NCBI GenBank assembly: GCA_034336665.1
Contig: JAPFBE010000033.1
Span: forward strand, 2,976,001-3,040,000
Length of the DNA stretch: 64,000 nt
DNA from: Luscinia megarhynchos
Lineage: Eukaryota > Chordata > Aves > Passeriformes > Turdidae
Reading direction: 5' to 3'
In this document: one piece after another, positions 1 through 11,458 of the stretch
Numbering within the stretch: the first letter of the stretch is position 1
Layout of the letters: the number at the start of each line of letters is the position of its first letter
Made by a program: the position numbers and the translations under genes
The notes under the pieces: generated by a model
Seen by the model: only the letters and a program-made list of their open reading frames with translations
Databases searched by the model: none
What the model was told of the DNA's origin: nothing

Positions 1-480
1 CCTCGGGGAAATTGAGCTCTCTCTGTTCTGGGACTGGAATATGAACAGAGACATTTGATAGAGAAGCAGATGAAGAGAATTTTGTTTTTCGGCAGCCTGC
101 CTTTAAAAGAGATACCCCAAGTATGTAACGCAACCCATAACACGGCTCTGGAAGGACTGTGTAAATGGGAGGAAAAATTCATAGTTCTGTGGGTCTCGGG
201 CTGACGCATACTGTGAAGGTGAAGACACCCCCTAAGCCATAACCAGAAAAGGGACTTTTCTCTCTGAAGTAAACTGAACTGATTATTTAAGTGTATAGCT
301 GACTGAAGTGTTCTCTCTGTATGTTGGTTGGTAAGAAATGTGGAATGAAGGGGAGGAGGGAACAATCTAGGATTTTTATCCTGAATTCTAATTTTTTTTT
401 TTGTATTATTAATAAATTTCTTCTTGTACCTTTTTAAGTTTTGAGCCTGCCTTGTCTCTACTCCTGGGTCCTGTCTCAAA
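1..480 (+). repeat. LTR 3' portion (Gly-primed ERV family), truncated by the window edge
   Basis: The stretch from about 41 onward resembles the R/U5 half of the long LTR at 44868-46488: both share an ATGAACAGAG-type block, a GCAGATG motif, a T-rich run, a poly(A) signal (AATAAA at 411-416) and a TTTGAGCCTGCCTTG-type stretch. Compared with that copy, the LTR tip and primer site are missing, as if deleted. No pairing LTR lies in this window. Confidence 0.6.
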
Positions 481-767
481 AAGAAATCAAATATATGAAG
501 GTTGGCAAACCCAAGTCACACCTTTACAGGAAGGAAAAAAGGCGTGTCCATGGAGCGAAATTGAAAAGAGATTTCCTGTCCAGATGGTACAGTTTGTATC
601 TCTGGCAAAACAAAAATTTGTTTTGGGCTATGGGAAGTGTCACCAAGTATTAGAATTTTTCAAGGACTGTCTGGTGGCCCATGTTTGCCTGTGGGAAAAT
701 GGTAAAAATTGCCATCTGTAAGGTTCAAAGACAACACAGTTACCAACTTGCACCCTGGTTCCCAACT
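452..767 (+). other. Unassigned leader or gag-start remnant
   Basis: An open frame of 89 codons (452-721) runs through this stretch. The TTGGCAAACC word at about 503 recurs in the leader after the Gly primer site at 46493-46510, so this is probably 5' untranslated or N-terminal gag sequence of that family. The encoded peptide has a hydrophobic C-terminal third but no retroviral motif I recognise. It stops where the opposite-strand class II gag begins. Confidence 0.3.
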
Positions 768-3439
768 TTAGCGCTCTGTATGTTGGATCTTCTTGATGTG
801 ATCTGGAATTTGAGGGGATGATGTACTGATTTTCAGAGGTTGGACGGTGTGGGAGATGGTCTTTGATTTGTTGTCCCAGTGCGGTGCCATTCCCGTGCTG
901 CTCTGGAAGTTTGCTGAGTGCTGTTGATACTTTTGCTGTTTCTGGTGCTTTTGGTAATTGGTGTGGGGGTTTTGAATTGGTGCCTTTTCTGGGCAATTTT
1001 TTACGACATGTCCAAGTTCCCCACAGTAGAAGCAGCAGGCATTTTCTTTGGAGGTCACTGCTGCAAAAGCTCCTGTGACTCCTTCAGCAATACCTTTGGC
1101 AACTGCCTGAGCTACTGTGTTTTCAGTGGACATGTGGCATGTACAGGTTTCCACCATCTGTTCAATGGTGGGTTCTGTGTCAAGAGGCAAGGATCTTAGA
1201 ATAGTTTTACATTGTTCATTGGCATTACTCATAGCAAGTTTACATAAAAGTTCTTTCCGTGTCTCTGTGCTCTCTATTTGTCTTTCCAGAGCATCTTTCA
1301 ATCTGTCTATAAATTTGATAAAGCTTTTATCTATGTTTTGTTTGATATTAGAAAAATGCAGGGTAGGGATAGAGTCATTGTGTGTGAGGAGCAAAGATGT
1401 TTTTGCTACATTTGCTATATCTTGTAATGTGCCTTTGGGCAGAGTCTCAACTTGTTCTGAAGGCTTTGACAATCACCTTCTCCAGCTAAGTGTGCTACTG
1501 TGAAATTTTGCCGATTTGCATCTTTGGAATATATGTCAGATGATGTTTTCAATTGTTTTTTCCAAACCTTTCCCATAACATATATTCAGCAGGTGTTAAA
1601 AGACATTGTGACAGGTTTTTTACATCATGTGGCACCAAAACATATGTGGAAAATTTGCTTCTAGAAAATTTTTGAAAATTTGTGTTGATCTGCCATGTTC
1701 CTTTGCTATTTTAGATAATTCTGTTAATTGTTTAGCATAAAATGAATCCCATTGAGCTTTGTTTGTGGCTCCTCCACTCCTGCATCTTTTATAAGTGACA
1801 GGAAAGGCAGAAGTTCTTTGAGCTAACTGCCAATTGCCATTTTGTGTGGCTAAAAGTTTGATTTGTGTCCAGGGATCAGAATCAGAATTGTACGAATCAG
1901 TATTGGTGTCTTCAAAAGTGTCTGAGTATCTGTTTCGGCCACAGTGCTTTTTAAAATGAGAAGGGAGGGCTTTGAGAGAAGCCATGGGGACCGGAAGGGG
2001 GGGGCAGGGCAGGGGGGATGAGCGGAGGGCAGGGGGGGAGGGGAGGGTTGGGGTTGACATAGGTGGGTGCACGGCATGGTTTGACCACAGGGTGGTGGTG
2101 GTGCGGTAGGGATTGAGACATTTGTGGAGATGGGATGGGGGAGATGGTATGGGGGGAGACACAATAAGTATTCTGAGGGAATGGCAGGAACGGGCATTAC
2201 AGGGGAGGTCGGGGGGAGGGGAGGCGGTAAAGAGAGGGTTGGTATTAGGAGATATCGCGGCCGAAATGGGATTCGACTGTGGGGTGCTGTGGTAAAGCAT
2301 AGTGCAGGGCTGCACGACATGAGAGCTGCCAGAAAGCGGGAGCAGGGCCGTTTCCACAGAAACGGTAGGGAGTGAGGTATTCGCTGTGGTTACTACAGGA
2401 ACGGAGAAGGGGGCTTGGTGTGGACATGGGGTGCGGGTGATACAGCGGTAGGGACTGGTGGCAGGCCGAGCAGCGCGAGCGGAGTGGGCGGGGCAGACAG
2501 GGTGGCGAGGTTGGGGGAAGGGAAGGTGGTTGAGAGACATGGCGGCAGAGAAACCACAGGGAGGGGAGGCGGAGCAGAATGGGGGAAGGCGGCGGGCTTT
2601 GTTTGTAAGGGACCGCTGGCGGGAGTTGCAAAAGATTACGTCACAGAAGCTGCGACCGCGGCCGCTTGTAGCTGCGGGGGAGAACCGGCGGAGTGTGCGT
2701 TATGGGGGACATGGAGGTGGTATAATGTGGGGGCGGGGGGCCCGTGGGCGGGCAGGGGGCAGGCAGGAGGGATGCCCAGGGCGAGTGGGGGAGTGGCGGT
2801 TAGGGACGGCAATGGTGCCACCGCCAAAAGCGGGGCGGCAGTCACGGTGGGCTCTTGGGGCTGGGTGGGCAGCAGAGTGGCGGTTAGGGGGTGGCTGGGG
2901 GGCGCGAGCTGAGCCGAAAGGAAGGGAGGGGCTGCTACCGCCGCCGCCATGGCGGAGGGAGAGGGACTGGCTCTTAGTGGGGGGCAGGGGGCTGCTACGA
3001 CGGCGAGAGGGGGAAGGGAAGGTGGTGTGGGTGCAGCACCGGGAGAGGGGAGGTGGGAGGGGGAAGAGGCCAGCTAGAGCTGTGTTTTCGCCGCTCGGGG
3101 AGGGGGTGGTGGTGATTTGGGGGAAGAGGGAATTTGTTGCCTACATGGGCGTACGTTTTCTTGAAACAACGGAATAAACGGGGTTACATTGAAATTGCCT
3201 TGCGTTTGTAAAAAGTAAATGTGATTGCCGACTTTACTCCAGAAGGATGTTAGTACGATAACTTGAGTGTTAAAGTCAGGAAATTGGGTGGAAAGCCATT
3301 TTATTAATTTTTAAAGTTTCGTTCTGGAAAAATTGCCTCTAGAAAACTTAAAATTGTTAGAAGATAGGAGAGTTAGGATTTGGGAATAAAGATCTCTTTC
3401 AACGGGGTTTTGGAGGGGTTTGGTGAGTGGATGCCCCAT
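768..3439 (-). pseudogene. gag: Class II (beta-like) ERV gag, broken
   Basis: Structural polyprotein of a betaretrovirus-like ERV. I place the start at 3439 (minus), where an ATG gives a myristoylation-type N-terminus (MGHPL...). Matrix lies at about 3130-3439, with an FPDF...FW.KVG pattern shared with the matrix ORF at 22239. A long proline-rich segment follows (about 1850-3130), then capsid N-terminal sequence (about 1480-1840) containing CLLTPAE, which parallels CLLTPSE at about 23460. The capsid C-terminal homology region (FIKFIDRL) and one nucleocapsid zinc knuckle, C-x2-C-x4-H-x4-C (CCFYCGELGHVVKNC), lie at 768-1472. Stops and frame changes occur in matrix and near 1480-1560. Protease and pol are absent: the frame is cut at about 740. 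Its 5' leader is interrupted by the provirus at 3663-12086. Confidence 0.75.
1985..3150. repeat. GC-rich, strand-asymmetric proline-rich coding tract
   Basis: On the plus strand this is a nearly C-free, G-rich stretch with many GGGG runs. On the minus strand it encodes the Pro/Ser/Thr/Ala-rich part of the class II gag. Long plus-strand frames here are antisense by-products of the compositional bias, not genes. Confidence 0.7.
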
Positions 3440-3662
3440 TGAAACCTAATGCCAAGCCAGCAGAAAAAAAGAGAAAAAAACCGAAAAAAACCCGAAAGCT
3501 GCTGGTGACCCTAACATGAAAAGCGCACTTAGAGAGAGGCTGAAGATGCTCACCAAATCTCAACTGGTGGGTTGGGGGCTGCTGGTTGGTTGCTAGCTCG
3601 TCCAGTCTCAGGTACAGAACGCTGAGGTTGTTGGACTCTCCTTGGGGGGGGGCGGGGAGGGG
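3440..3662 (-). other. 5' leader of the class II gag, interrupted
   Basis: Noncoding sequence just upstream of the gag ATG on the minus strand. It ends in a GGCGGGGAGGGG run at the left edge of the Ser-type provirus. The same leader probably resumes at 12087, because the provirus is flanked by GGGG on both sides. Confidence 0.45.
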
Positions 3663-4284
3663 TGTCACGGTCCGCCTGGTTAGAGCGGGGGTCGTGAAGG
3701 TTCTTTTAAGAATCTCAGGGTGCAAAAGACACACAAAGGGACAGAATCAGTTGCTCTTGCAACAAATGCACTTTATTTTGTGCCAACCAAATGCGATAGT
3801 GGGACAAAGAGAAAGAGAGACAGAAAGAGGGAGAGAGAAAAGGGGGTTGGGATTATAGCTACCAAGACGGGCAGACGATCCTCGTGGAACCAGCCAATAG
3901 ATGTCCGTTGCCGTCTGGGGGGATCCCGCTGGGTCTTCAGTCTGGGGGTGGTTTTCTAATTCTTTCCAAAGCAAGTGGCCTTTAGCCAAAAGGTGGGAAG
4001 GCTTGTGGACTGTTGTTCGTGGAGGCAGGTATGACCATGAGAAGGAGTCCAGCAGCATCTTAGCATGACCAATTATCAAGGTCAGCAAGACCCATGCTCG
4101 GGGTCCCATTGTTTCCATCCTCGAGCGAACACAGTTCCAATCTCATGATCGGTTGCCATGAGAACACATCCTGGTCACCTGCAAGTCGCACCCCACCTAG
4201 GCTAAGCCAAAGTCCGAAAACCATAGTCCAGGGGTCTTCTTCAGATGGTCGTTGGGCAATACAAGCTCTAGACGGACTCTTACA
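3663..4284 (-). repeat. 3' LTR of the Ser-type provirus
   Basis: Near-identical by eye to 11459-12086 except for scattered substitutions and a different U5 tip. The minus-strand poly(A) signal AATAAA lies at about 3771-3776. The TATA-like word of the other copy (TATAAAA near 11751) is altered here. It contains a GA-rich microsatellite at about 3805-3845. No clear polypurine tract precedes it. Confidence 0.85.
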
Positions 4285-4861
4285 TCACCCCGTGACCAAC
4301 GAGCATCGCTGAAGAACTCCATCTTCGGGATGTAGTCATGTCGTCTTCGGGACCCGTCATTGGTAGCATATCCCGGAAAACAGGGACAGAAAGTGGAGGA
4401 AAAGGGAAAGAGGAAAGGAGAAAGGAAGGAGAGACAGAAAAATAATAACGCATAATTGATTAATAATGCATAATTGATTAATAAAAACAATTCTTCATAG
4501 TACAATAACTTTCAAACAATCAAACAAATCAATCAAATAGCTTTCAAACAATTTAAACAAAACAAATCAATATAGCAAATCAATAAGATCAAACAGTTTA
4601 AACAAAACAAATCAATAAAACAAATCAAAAAAATAACTTTCAAATAATGAAAATTCAAACAATTTAAAACAATTAAAATTTGAACAATTCAAACAATTAA
4701 AATCAAAACAAATCAATATTGATTATCTTAATGGTTAATACAATTAATTTTTCCAAAGCCATTTTCAATCAAAACTTAGTTTGTCTAGTGTCAATAACCT
4801 TGGGAGTATCTTTGGCAGATGGTATAGTGATCAGATTATGTGCTTCCATTGCTGATGCCAG
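4285..4861 (-). other. 3' untranslated region between env and LTR, with a T-free A/C-rich tract
   Basis: No gene. Plus-strand 4440-4720 is an almost T-poor AAACAAATCAAT-type degenerate repeat (U/G-rich in the viral RNA). It is followed by a purine run (4381-4440) and a block of about 100 bp abutting the LTR. The purine/pyrimidine run and the last 100 bp recur in the related element at about 42400-42636, so the arrangement is a feature of the family and not local decay. Confidence 0.6.
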
Positions 4862-7270
4862 TCATGTCAACCGTTTTATTATTCTCCAATTCAGTTTGTA
4901 TAGAATGGCTGACAAAACAAAACCAATAAAAATCAAAATCAAAAGCACAAAAATGGGATGACACAATTTGTTTAGGATACCGGTAGCAGTAAGTGACCAC
5001 CCAAAAAGAGTATCCCACCACCTGTGTTCAGCATCCCCTTTTACCCTTTCTAAAACCTGATGTATCTTCTTCACATCATGATGAACTGTCACCAGGGTCT
5101 TCTGTCCATTTTCCTTGATCTTTCTTAAGATTCCATTTAAGTCCTGGTGCAACAACAGTTGTTTAACCAAAGTGAGGTTCATACCAATGAGAGCAGGCAC
5201 TAACTGATGAATCAGTGTGAAATTGGATTGCAAAAGGTGATAAGACATAACAGGAACAGTGTAGGAAAAATCACAGCCTCTAATCCTGGTAAAATTACAA
5301 ACACAAAAATTTGAATGATTTCTTAAATTCATTGCTACATCTTCTATAATCACTAAGTTGCAAGCAGTTCTAACACACACGCATCCATTACCTATGTACA
5401 CTAGTACCGTTGCAGGAGTCTCGTCAGGGTGTATTTCAAAATGACAGATATTTTGCTCTGTATCTAAACAGATGTCTTGGGCCACAATGGCATTGCTTTC
5501 ACAAATGAAACCCTGTTGCTCCCGAACAATACAAGATTCCAAATTAACAGTTTGCCATTTCTCACCAATTTGACGGGCCCATTCTCTATGCTCGAAAGGA
5601 TAGAGAATAGTTCCATCATGATTCAATCCTAATGCAATGATGGGGTATATCAAATGCACTGAAGCATTGCGTATTGTCAACACAAAGGCCGTGGCTGTAT
5701 TTGTACTGGGGTTGTAGGTAAAATTTACCAAATTCCACCAGGACTGAAACTTCTTTTCAAAATCATTAGCATTGTCCCAAATTACTGTCCGGATTTCAGT
5801 AGGGAAAATGCCTTCTTCCCCTTCCCTTATAATTGACGCTACCACAGTTTGCATCCAAAGCTGTGCCTGGATACAACTGAGGGCTAGGGATATGTTATTT
5901 TGAGCAGTACCAAGAGCATCAATTATCAATTTGTGGTCATTTACATTTGCCTTTTCCCAATCCGGTAAAATGTTTGATAGTAACCACTGTTGCGTCCCCA
6001 GTGCTGTCAAAGAGGACTGCAAGGGTTGATTCAATTTGGTTAAGTCTCTGGTGGTGGCAACCAATTTGTTCATTAATACCTCTGAATCAATGCTGTTTAG
6101 AATTCCCAAACCTGTTCCCAGAACACCGATTATGTCTCTTGCCATGTGTTTTTTGGAAGGGGTCCGCTTCCGCAGCCAGGTAGTCCACCCCTGAAACGAA
6201 GTTTGTAAAAAAAGTGAACATTCTGGTTGAATTTCCGAGACATTGTTCTACATGTCCAGTTTTCTTAATTATGTAAGGCCCAATTTCATAAATTCTTGGC
6301 TTCAGCACAATCGGTGGTTGGGTAGTGGGTGCAATAGGCATTACAACATTGATATCAAGTTCTCCCCAGTGTTTAGTGTGATTCTCACCACATGTTACTT
6401 TGTGAGGAAATTGCACATTAGTTAGGTTCAGCCAACAATTCTGATTTAAAACCTCACAATGTAACACACAGTCATGGGGTCCTATGGCAGAACTGTGTAT
6501 GGGTTCGACGAAAGATTCAACCATTAATTCACATCGGATAGCAACATCAGAACCTTTTGTTAATGTAAAGGGAGGAAAAACTTTATTTTTGCTATCCAGC
6601 ACTAGGGAAGACTGCATACCAGAGTATATAATTACTGCAGTTAATACAGGTTGTGCCAAAACGTTTATTTTGAATTTGTAACTCAAGCCTGACGGATCTG
6701 CTGGTTTATTTTTCCAATTACATGTCACAAAGACTGATTTGGTCAAGGTAAAATTGTGCCGGCAGTCAGTAGGTTCATGCTTGCAAGCTTGGTGACTTCA
6801 ACATTGTTGTTACTAGGATCAAAGGTGTAATTACCAATCTTATCCTGCCGACAGCATACTATAAAGGGGATCTGCGTAGTGCAGTTCCAGTCGGTACCGG
6901 GACAGAGTTTCTTTGTGATGTTGGGGTGCAAGCCACTTGTTATGTCTGGTTTCAAAAGGTTTCCAGATACCGTGATGGATGTGACCTTCTCATGAGAGGA
7001 TCCCTCTATCTTTCTGCATCCTACCTCAATTTTTTCACCAACTATACCAGTTAATACTCGAGTCCAGTCCTTTCGATCCCATTTCCATTCATTTTGACGG
7101 TACACCTCCGAGTCATGCAGCACTACGGTCACTAGGTTTGGGTGACGACCTGCAGGGTAGGATCCGTGAATACTGGTGTACCTGAGAATGGCATGTGTCC
7201 ATGGCCATTCAGGTATGGTAGGATGTAGAGGAGTATTATTAATGTCAACACGGTTATCTGGCTTTCATGT
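4862..7270 (-). pseudogene. env: Env glycoprotein (SU+TM) of the Ser-type provirus, frameshifted
   Basis: Surface and transmembrane subunits in three overlapping frames: SU 6743 to about 7270, SU 6087-6746, and TM 4862-6145 (427 codons). An RKR furin-like site lies at about 6163. It is followed by a glycine-rich fusion-peptide-like stretch (GVLGTGLGIL), an alanine/glutamine-rich helix (ALGTAQNNISLALSCIQAQL) and, at the end, a membrane anchor (FVLLILIFIGFVLSAIL) with a short basic tail. There are many N-glycosylation sequons. It lacks the CX6CC and immunosuppressive-type motif of gamma and alpha TM proteins, so it belongs to another Env lineage that I cannot name. A related broken copy lies at 12728-14400. 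Two frameshifts are visible, near 6745 and 6140. The N-terminal signal peptide is not seen. Confidence 0.7.
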
Positions 7271-7341
7271 CATTTGAAGTGTCCCTCGGAGTTCACCTGC
7301 AATTATAAGAACAGTAAAATCTGCCATCTAGTGGCAGGGTG
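7271..7341 (-). other. Pol-env junction
   Basis: Short stretch between the end of integrase and the env reading frame. It may hold the env splice acceptor, but I see no decisive signal. Confidence 0.3.
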
Positions 7342-8403
7342 TTAAAATGATGGTATAATCCAACGGGTATTTATCCAATGTTGTTTTCCCACAGCATCAG
7401 ATGCTACCCATGCAAATTTATTTAAAGGAGTTTTCAGCACAAGTGGTACATTTCCCACCATAGGGAGGTCTACTAAAACAGGTTGTCCAGGGTAATGAGC
7501 TATATTTTTAGGATTAGCTGGTCCTTTTAATGAAGGAACTATGGTTGGGGCTTTGGGACAAAAAGCATTGATTTTCGGGCATCCATTTACCCCCCACCTC
7601 TCATTTACACCTTGTACGGCTTTAGTCAATCGTCCATCCCAGTTCCCTTCCTGTGGTTTCAGAAGTCGTTTCAGGAGACCATTGGTCCTTTCTACGATTC
7701 CATTGGCTTGAGGATGGTAAGGGGTATGAAATACCCATTTTATTCCTTCACTCTGTGCCCACTCTTGCACTACCTTAGCCGTGAAGTGAGACCCATTATC
7801 AGATTGAATTTCCTGCGGTTTTGGGAAAGTGCTAAACCATATCTGTAATGCTCTGACAGTATTTTCTCCTGGAGCCCTCTGAAAGGCCTCGGCCTGTACT
7901 AATCCTGATGTTATCTCAACCCCCACCAGCACAAAGTATTTGCCTCCTGAGGGCCTAAAAGGACCAATATAATCTATCTGCCATGCATCCCATAAACCTT
8001 TTCCCCCTCTCAGGTGTAATGGGTCATCCTCTAAAGGATGTCTCTCTAGCCGTTTGCGACCCTGCTCACAGGCTGATACACAAGTTTTACACATCTCTCT
8101 GGTAACAAGCCAACCTCGAGCATGAGCTTCTTTGTACAAATCCTTTGCACCTGTGTGTTGTCTTTTAACATGTAACCACTCCAGCAACCGCTCCCAATCC
8201 TCAACAATTTCTTCCTTATTCAGGGGGCTTAATCGAGCTAATTCATCAGCTCTGTTATTCCATTCTCCTGCTGGATTCCCGTCTGTCTGGTGAGAAGCTA
8301 CCCACCCAACAGCAAAATTTCCCTGACTTGCAATTTCTAAGATGTCTTGCCATTTTTCTTTTTGCCACACTGGAATCCTATTAACTTCCCAATCATTCTG
8401 TTG
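7342..8403 (-). pseudogene. pol: Integrase (and RNase H tail) of the Ser-type provirus
   Basis: Joins viral cDNA to host DNA. The zinc-binding N-terminal domain is visible as the H-x-H and C-x2-C pairs (WLHVKRQHTG ... MCKTC). The catalytic D,D,E residues are all present: D in WQIDYIGP, D in QSDNGSHF and E in NGIVERTNG. The style matches ERV-L/ERV-S integrases. The frame is open for 342 codons from 8370 and is continuous with the RNase H frame except for one in-frame stop at 8404-8406. Confidence 0.8.
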
Positions 8404-9075
8404 TCAGAATGGTAGCCACTCGGTACAACCTTTAAAAACAGCATAAATGCAAACAAGGGAAGTATTTTGTTTTTCCTTTTGGAAAACACTCCAAACAGCT
8501 GTAAGTTCTCCTATCTGAGCACTGCCTTCTCCTTCAGTGATGATTTTCTCACCTGAGGAAGTGTGTAAGGCTACAGCTTTGTATTTCCACACTTTTCCTT
8601 CTCTCTTGGCTGAGGCATCAGTAAACCAGGCATTTTCTGTCTGCTCGGGCGAGAAGGGAGGGGCTACCTTAATCACTGAAGCCGGTTTTTCCTGGCTGCT
8701 GTTCAAGTGCTCTGTTTCTTGTATTGACAAATTTTTAACAGCACCTTCAGTGATTGAGAAAATGTGACAGTAGTGTTCTATTTGAGCATACCATTTTCTC
8801 ACAGAGGCCCGTTGGGCAACCCCTTCTGGAGGAGGGGTCCCAGAGGTAACTGTTTTAATTACTTTAAAATGACCTCTCAATACAATTGGCTGTTGTCTCA
8901 TGATTTTTTCTACTTCAATCAAAGCCAAACTAACAACAAACAGCCCTTTTTCCCAAGTTGTGTATCTTTTTTCAGCATCCTTAAAACTGCAGGAGTAGAA
9001 ACTGACAGGCCTGGTTGGCCCTCTGGACCTCTCTGCCATATGTGTACAGATAACCCTGAAGAAGCAAAACCCCAT
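8404..9075 (-). pseudogene. pol: RNase H and connection domain of the Ser-type provirus
   Basis: Continues pol after a frameshift within 8919-9075. The RNase H start is recognisable (AWFTDASAKREGKVWKYKA, with the catalytic Asp in TDAS), followed by the GELTAVW helix that carries the Glu. The frame ends at an in-frame stop, after which integrase continues in the same frame. Confidence 0.7.
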
Positions 9076-10184
9076 TCTACCTGGAAAGGATCTGTTGGGT
9101 GAATAGGACCTAGGGCCTGATGGGCTGTTGCTTCAAAAATCAGTAATTGTAATGCTTCCTCCTGAGCTGGGCTCCAATCCCATTTTACCCCTTTTCGTAA
9201 CAGATTGTAAAGGGGCCTGGCAATTATTGAAAAATCAGGAATGTGTTTTCTCCAAAATACTAATAACCCTAAAGCTTGTTGAAGTTCCTTTTTAGATTCA
9301 GGCATTTTAATCTGATCTAGTGAGGTTAGTGTGTCTGCCGGAATGCATGTCATTCCGCCCTTCCAGAAAATCCCTAAAAAATTGACTTCCTGTGAGGGTT
9401 TCTGTATTTTCTCTGGAGGGATCTGCAAGCCAAGGTTTTCTAGGTGTGAGATTATTTTTTCTTGAACACCTTCCACTTCCTTTTTTTCTTCTCCTGCAAT
9501 CAATACATCCTCAATGTATTGATACACAGTTACTGTATCAGGTTTGGATATAGTTTCTAGCTCTTGAGCCAATGCATGGTGGGCTAAAGTGGGAGAGTGT
9601 CGGTACCCTTGAGGTAACTTAGTGAAAGTGTATTGTTGTCCTTTCCATGTGAAAGCAAAACGATTCATGTCCTCTGGCTGTATAGGTATCATAAAGAACA
9701 TGTCTTTTACATCTATTACAGCCATAAATGTGTGAGCCTTTTCTTGGATTGATAGTATTAGCTCAGCTAAATTTGGAACTGCTGCCGTGAGGGGAAAAGT
9801 ATTGGAATTAAAGCGTCGATAATCAACGGTTAATCTCCACTTTCCGTTTGGTTTATTCACAGGCCAAATAGGAGAATTAAAAGGACTGTGTGTGTGAATG
9901 ATTACTCCTTTGTCCTTTAACTCTTGAATTACCGGTGTCATAATTTTTGGTTTTACAGGCAATTGCATTGGAGACTCGTAATTAACATTTAGAGTCCTTT
10001 CATGTAACATTTGCAAACAAGCAGCTTTGTGAATATTCTCTAAGAGTTGATCCGGGCCGCCAATTATAGCTAAAGGATCACCTCTTTCTAGGGGGCTAAG
10101 TCCCCCAGCCCAGTAGGCTGCACGCTGTGTCAGGGACCATGGAGCATGGGTATTTCCCATGGTTAAGAAGACACCCGGTCCCCA
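8919..10184 (-). pseudogene. pol: Fused capsid remnant and reverse transcriptase
   Basis: The first 85 or so codons are gag-type (WSLTQRAAYW ... DQLLENIHKAACLQ, a capsid homology-like stretch). They run without a stop into reverse transcriptase (SPFNSPIWPVNKPNGKWRLT, VIDVKDMFF, KLPQGYRHSP). This implies deletion of the rest of gag, nucleocapsid and protease. The polymerase box reads YIED where family members have YIDD, so the first catalytic Asp is Glu and activity is unlikely. The connection has the class III signature LLVFWRKHIPDFS. The frame is continuous with the gag-like ORF upstream except for one TAA at 10185-10187. Confidence 0.75.
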
Positions 10185-10949
10185 TTAACCAGAAGCTTCT
10201 TGTTCACTCAATTTGATTTGATCTCCCCCAGTGAGAGAAATTCTAAAAACATATTCTGTCTCGGATTCATGGGGGAGACGTGAATATTCTTTCTTTAGTT
10301 TTGCCAATTCAGTAGCAGTGTATGGTATTTCATTATATGTCATGTGGGGTTCAAAGTCATCTGGACTCAGATAACTATATTCAGTTTTAACAAGTGGTCT
10401 CAATTTAGAGCAGCAATTTTCCCCACAATTTTCTATGTGTACTAATTCTTTCTGGGGGTATATCTGCTTTATGTGGTATGTTTCCTTTTCTTCTGTTTCT
10501 TTTGGTGTATCTGCATGCAGTGATTCATGGGAAAGCTGCAACAAATTGTTGCGGTTTCTTTCTTGCTCTAATTGTTTTTGCAAAGTTTTTACCTGATTTG
10601 CTTCCTGCTCTAATTGTTTTTGCAAGGCTTCTACCAAATTTTGCAAAGAGTCTATAATTGCTCTTTCTTCACTCCTTCGCGTAAAGCGAGTTTCTATAGC
10701 TGCCGTAAGACAGGCCCCCAAAACTGAGCAGAGAATGGTCTTATTTCTGCCCAGCTGGAATTTTGTTTCATCTTGCAAAGAATGTATTCTATCAATCACA
10801 TTTTCTAAATTAAACCAATTACTGTGTGCCCAATCCTCTCCCCCTTGGGAGGGTCTGGCATTGTACTTAGCTAGCAAAGCATAAAAGGCATCTTTATCTT
10901 TTTCAGACATTTTTACGAAGGGACTAAAACCACTCTCAGGGAGGCACAC
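10185..10949 (-). pseudogene. gag: N-terminal gag-like ORF with coiled coil
   Basis: 254 codons from 10949; a second Met at codon 14 could be the real start. A hydrophobic patch lies at about residues 70-85, then heptad-like LQKQLEQE units predict a coiled coil at about 105-145. A charged linker follows, and the C-terminus (YSRLPHESETEYVFRISLTG) appears to belong to capsid. A TAA ends it, but the same frame continues into the capsid/RT fusion 25 bases on, so the stop looks like a nonsense mutation, or less likely a read-through site. No zinc knuckle is present. Confidence 0.6.
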
Positions 10950-11436
10950 TTAAAGTTACACAAAAGGCACAGCTACAACTGTGTTTCCCTTCTCGTCCCT
11001 GGAGCGGGTGAAGAGACCACACTACTTGGGAGGTACTACCTTAGTTACAAAACTGCTTGTCTCTTCACGATCCCAAGTAGTCAACAACAAAACAACAAAC
11101 ACCCAGCCTATCGCTGAGGACAATCCCCTCTCTTTAGGGACAAAACAACAAGTCCCTCTCTTCCCTGCCTGGGTTGGGGACCAAAAACAACAATTCACAA
11201 AAACACAAGTCCCATCTTTTGCACAACTGAGACAATTTTCAAAATATTCTCCGATAACTGAAACGGAGTTGTTCACACCTGGGTCTGTGTGCAGATTGCG
11301 GAAAGAACCAATGCCACCTCCCTTGCTTTCTACCACTGTTCAGCTTTCGCTGACAGGATAGGTGCGGCTGAAATGGCACGGATCTTCCCCTGTTACAAAG
11401 TGCACAGAGTACCTCAACTCCTCCAGTATCGGGAAT
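10950..11436 (-). other. 5' leader of the Ser-type provirus
   Basis: Noncoding sequence between primer site and gag start. Short frames occur on both strands but none has a recognisable motif. Confidence 0.5.
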
Positions 11437-11454
11437 CAACAGCCGACTACGCCA
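11437..11454 (-). promoter_or_regulatory. Primer binding site, tRNA-Ser-like
   Basis: Five bases inside the 5' LTR, the minus strand reads TGGCGTAGTCGGC and then diverges. The first 13 bases complement the 3' end of vertebrate tRNA-Ser (ending GCCGACTACGCCA, from memory). HERV-S uses the same primer class, which agrees with the class III-like pol. Confidence 0.7.
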
Positions 11455-11458
11455 AAAA

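Noticed and set aside
2415..3177. Long plus-strand open frames (up to 239 codons) in the G-rich tract
   Set aside because: Antisense to the proline-rich gag segment. Composition alone removes stops; no domain.
3797..3850. GA-rich repeat as a CRISPR-like or satellite array
   Set aside because: Simple microsatellite within an LTR; no spacers or regular units.
3586..4118. Open frames within the Ser-type LTRs (also 11492-11787)
   Set aside because: They repeat with the LTR, overlap the GA-rich microsatellite and poly(A) area, and have no known motif.
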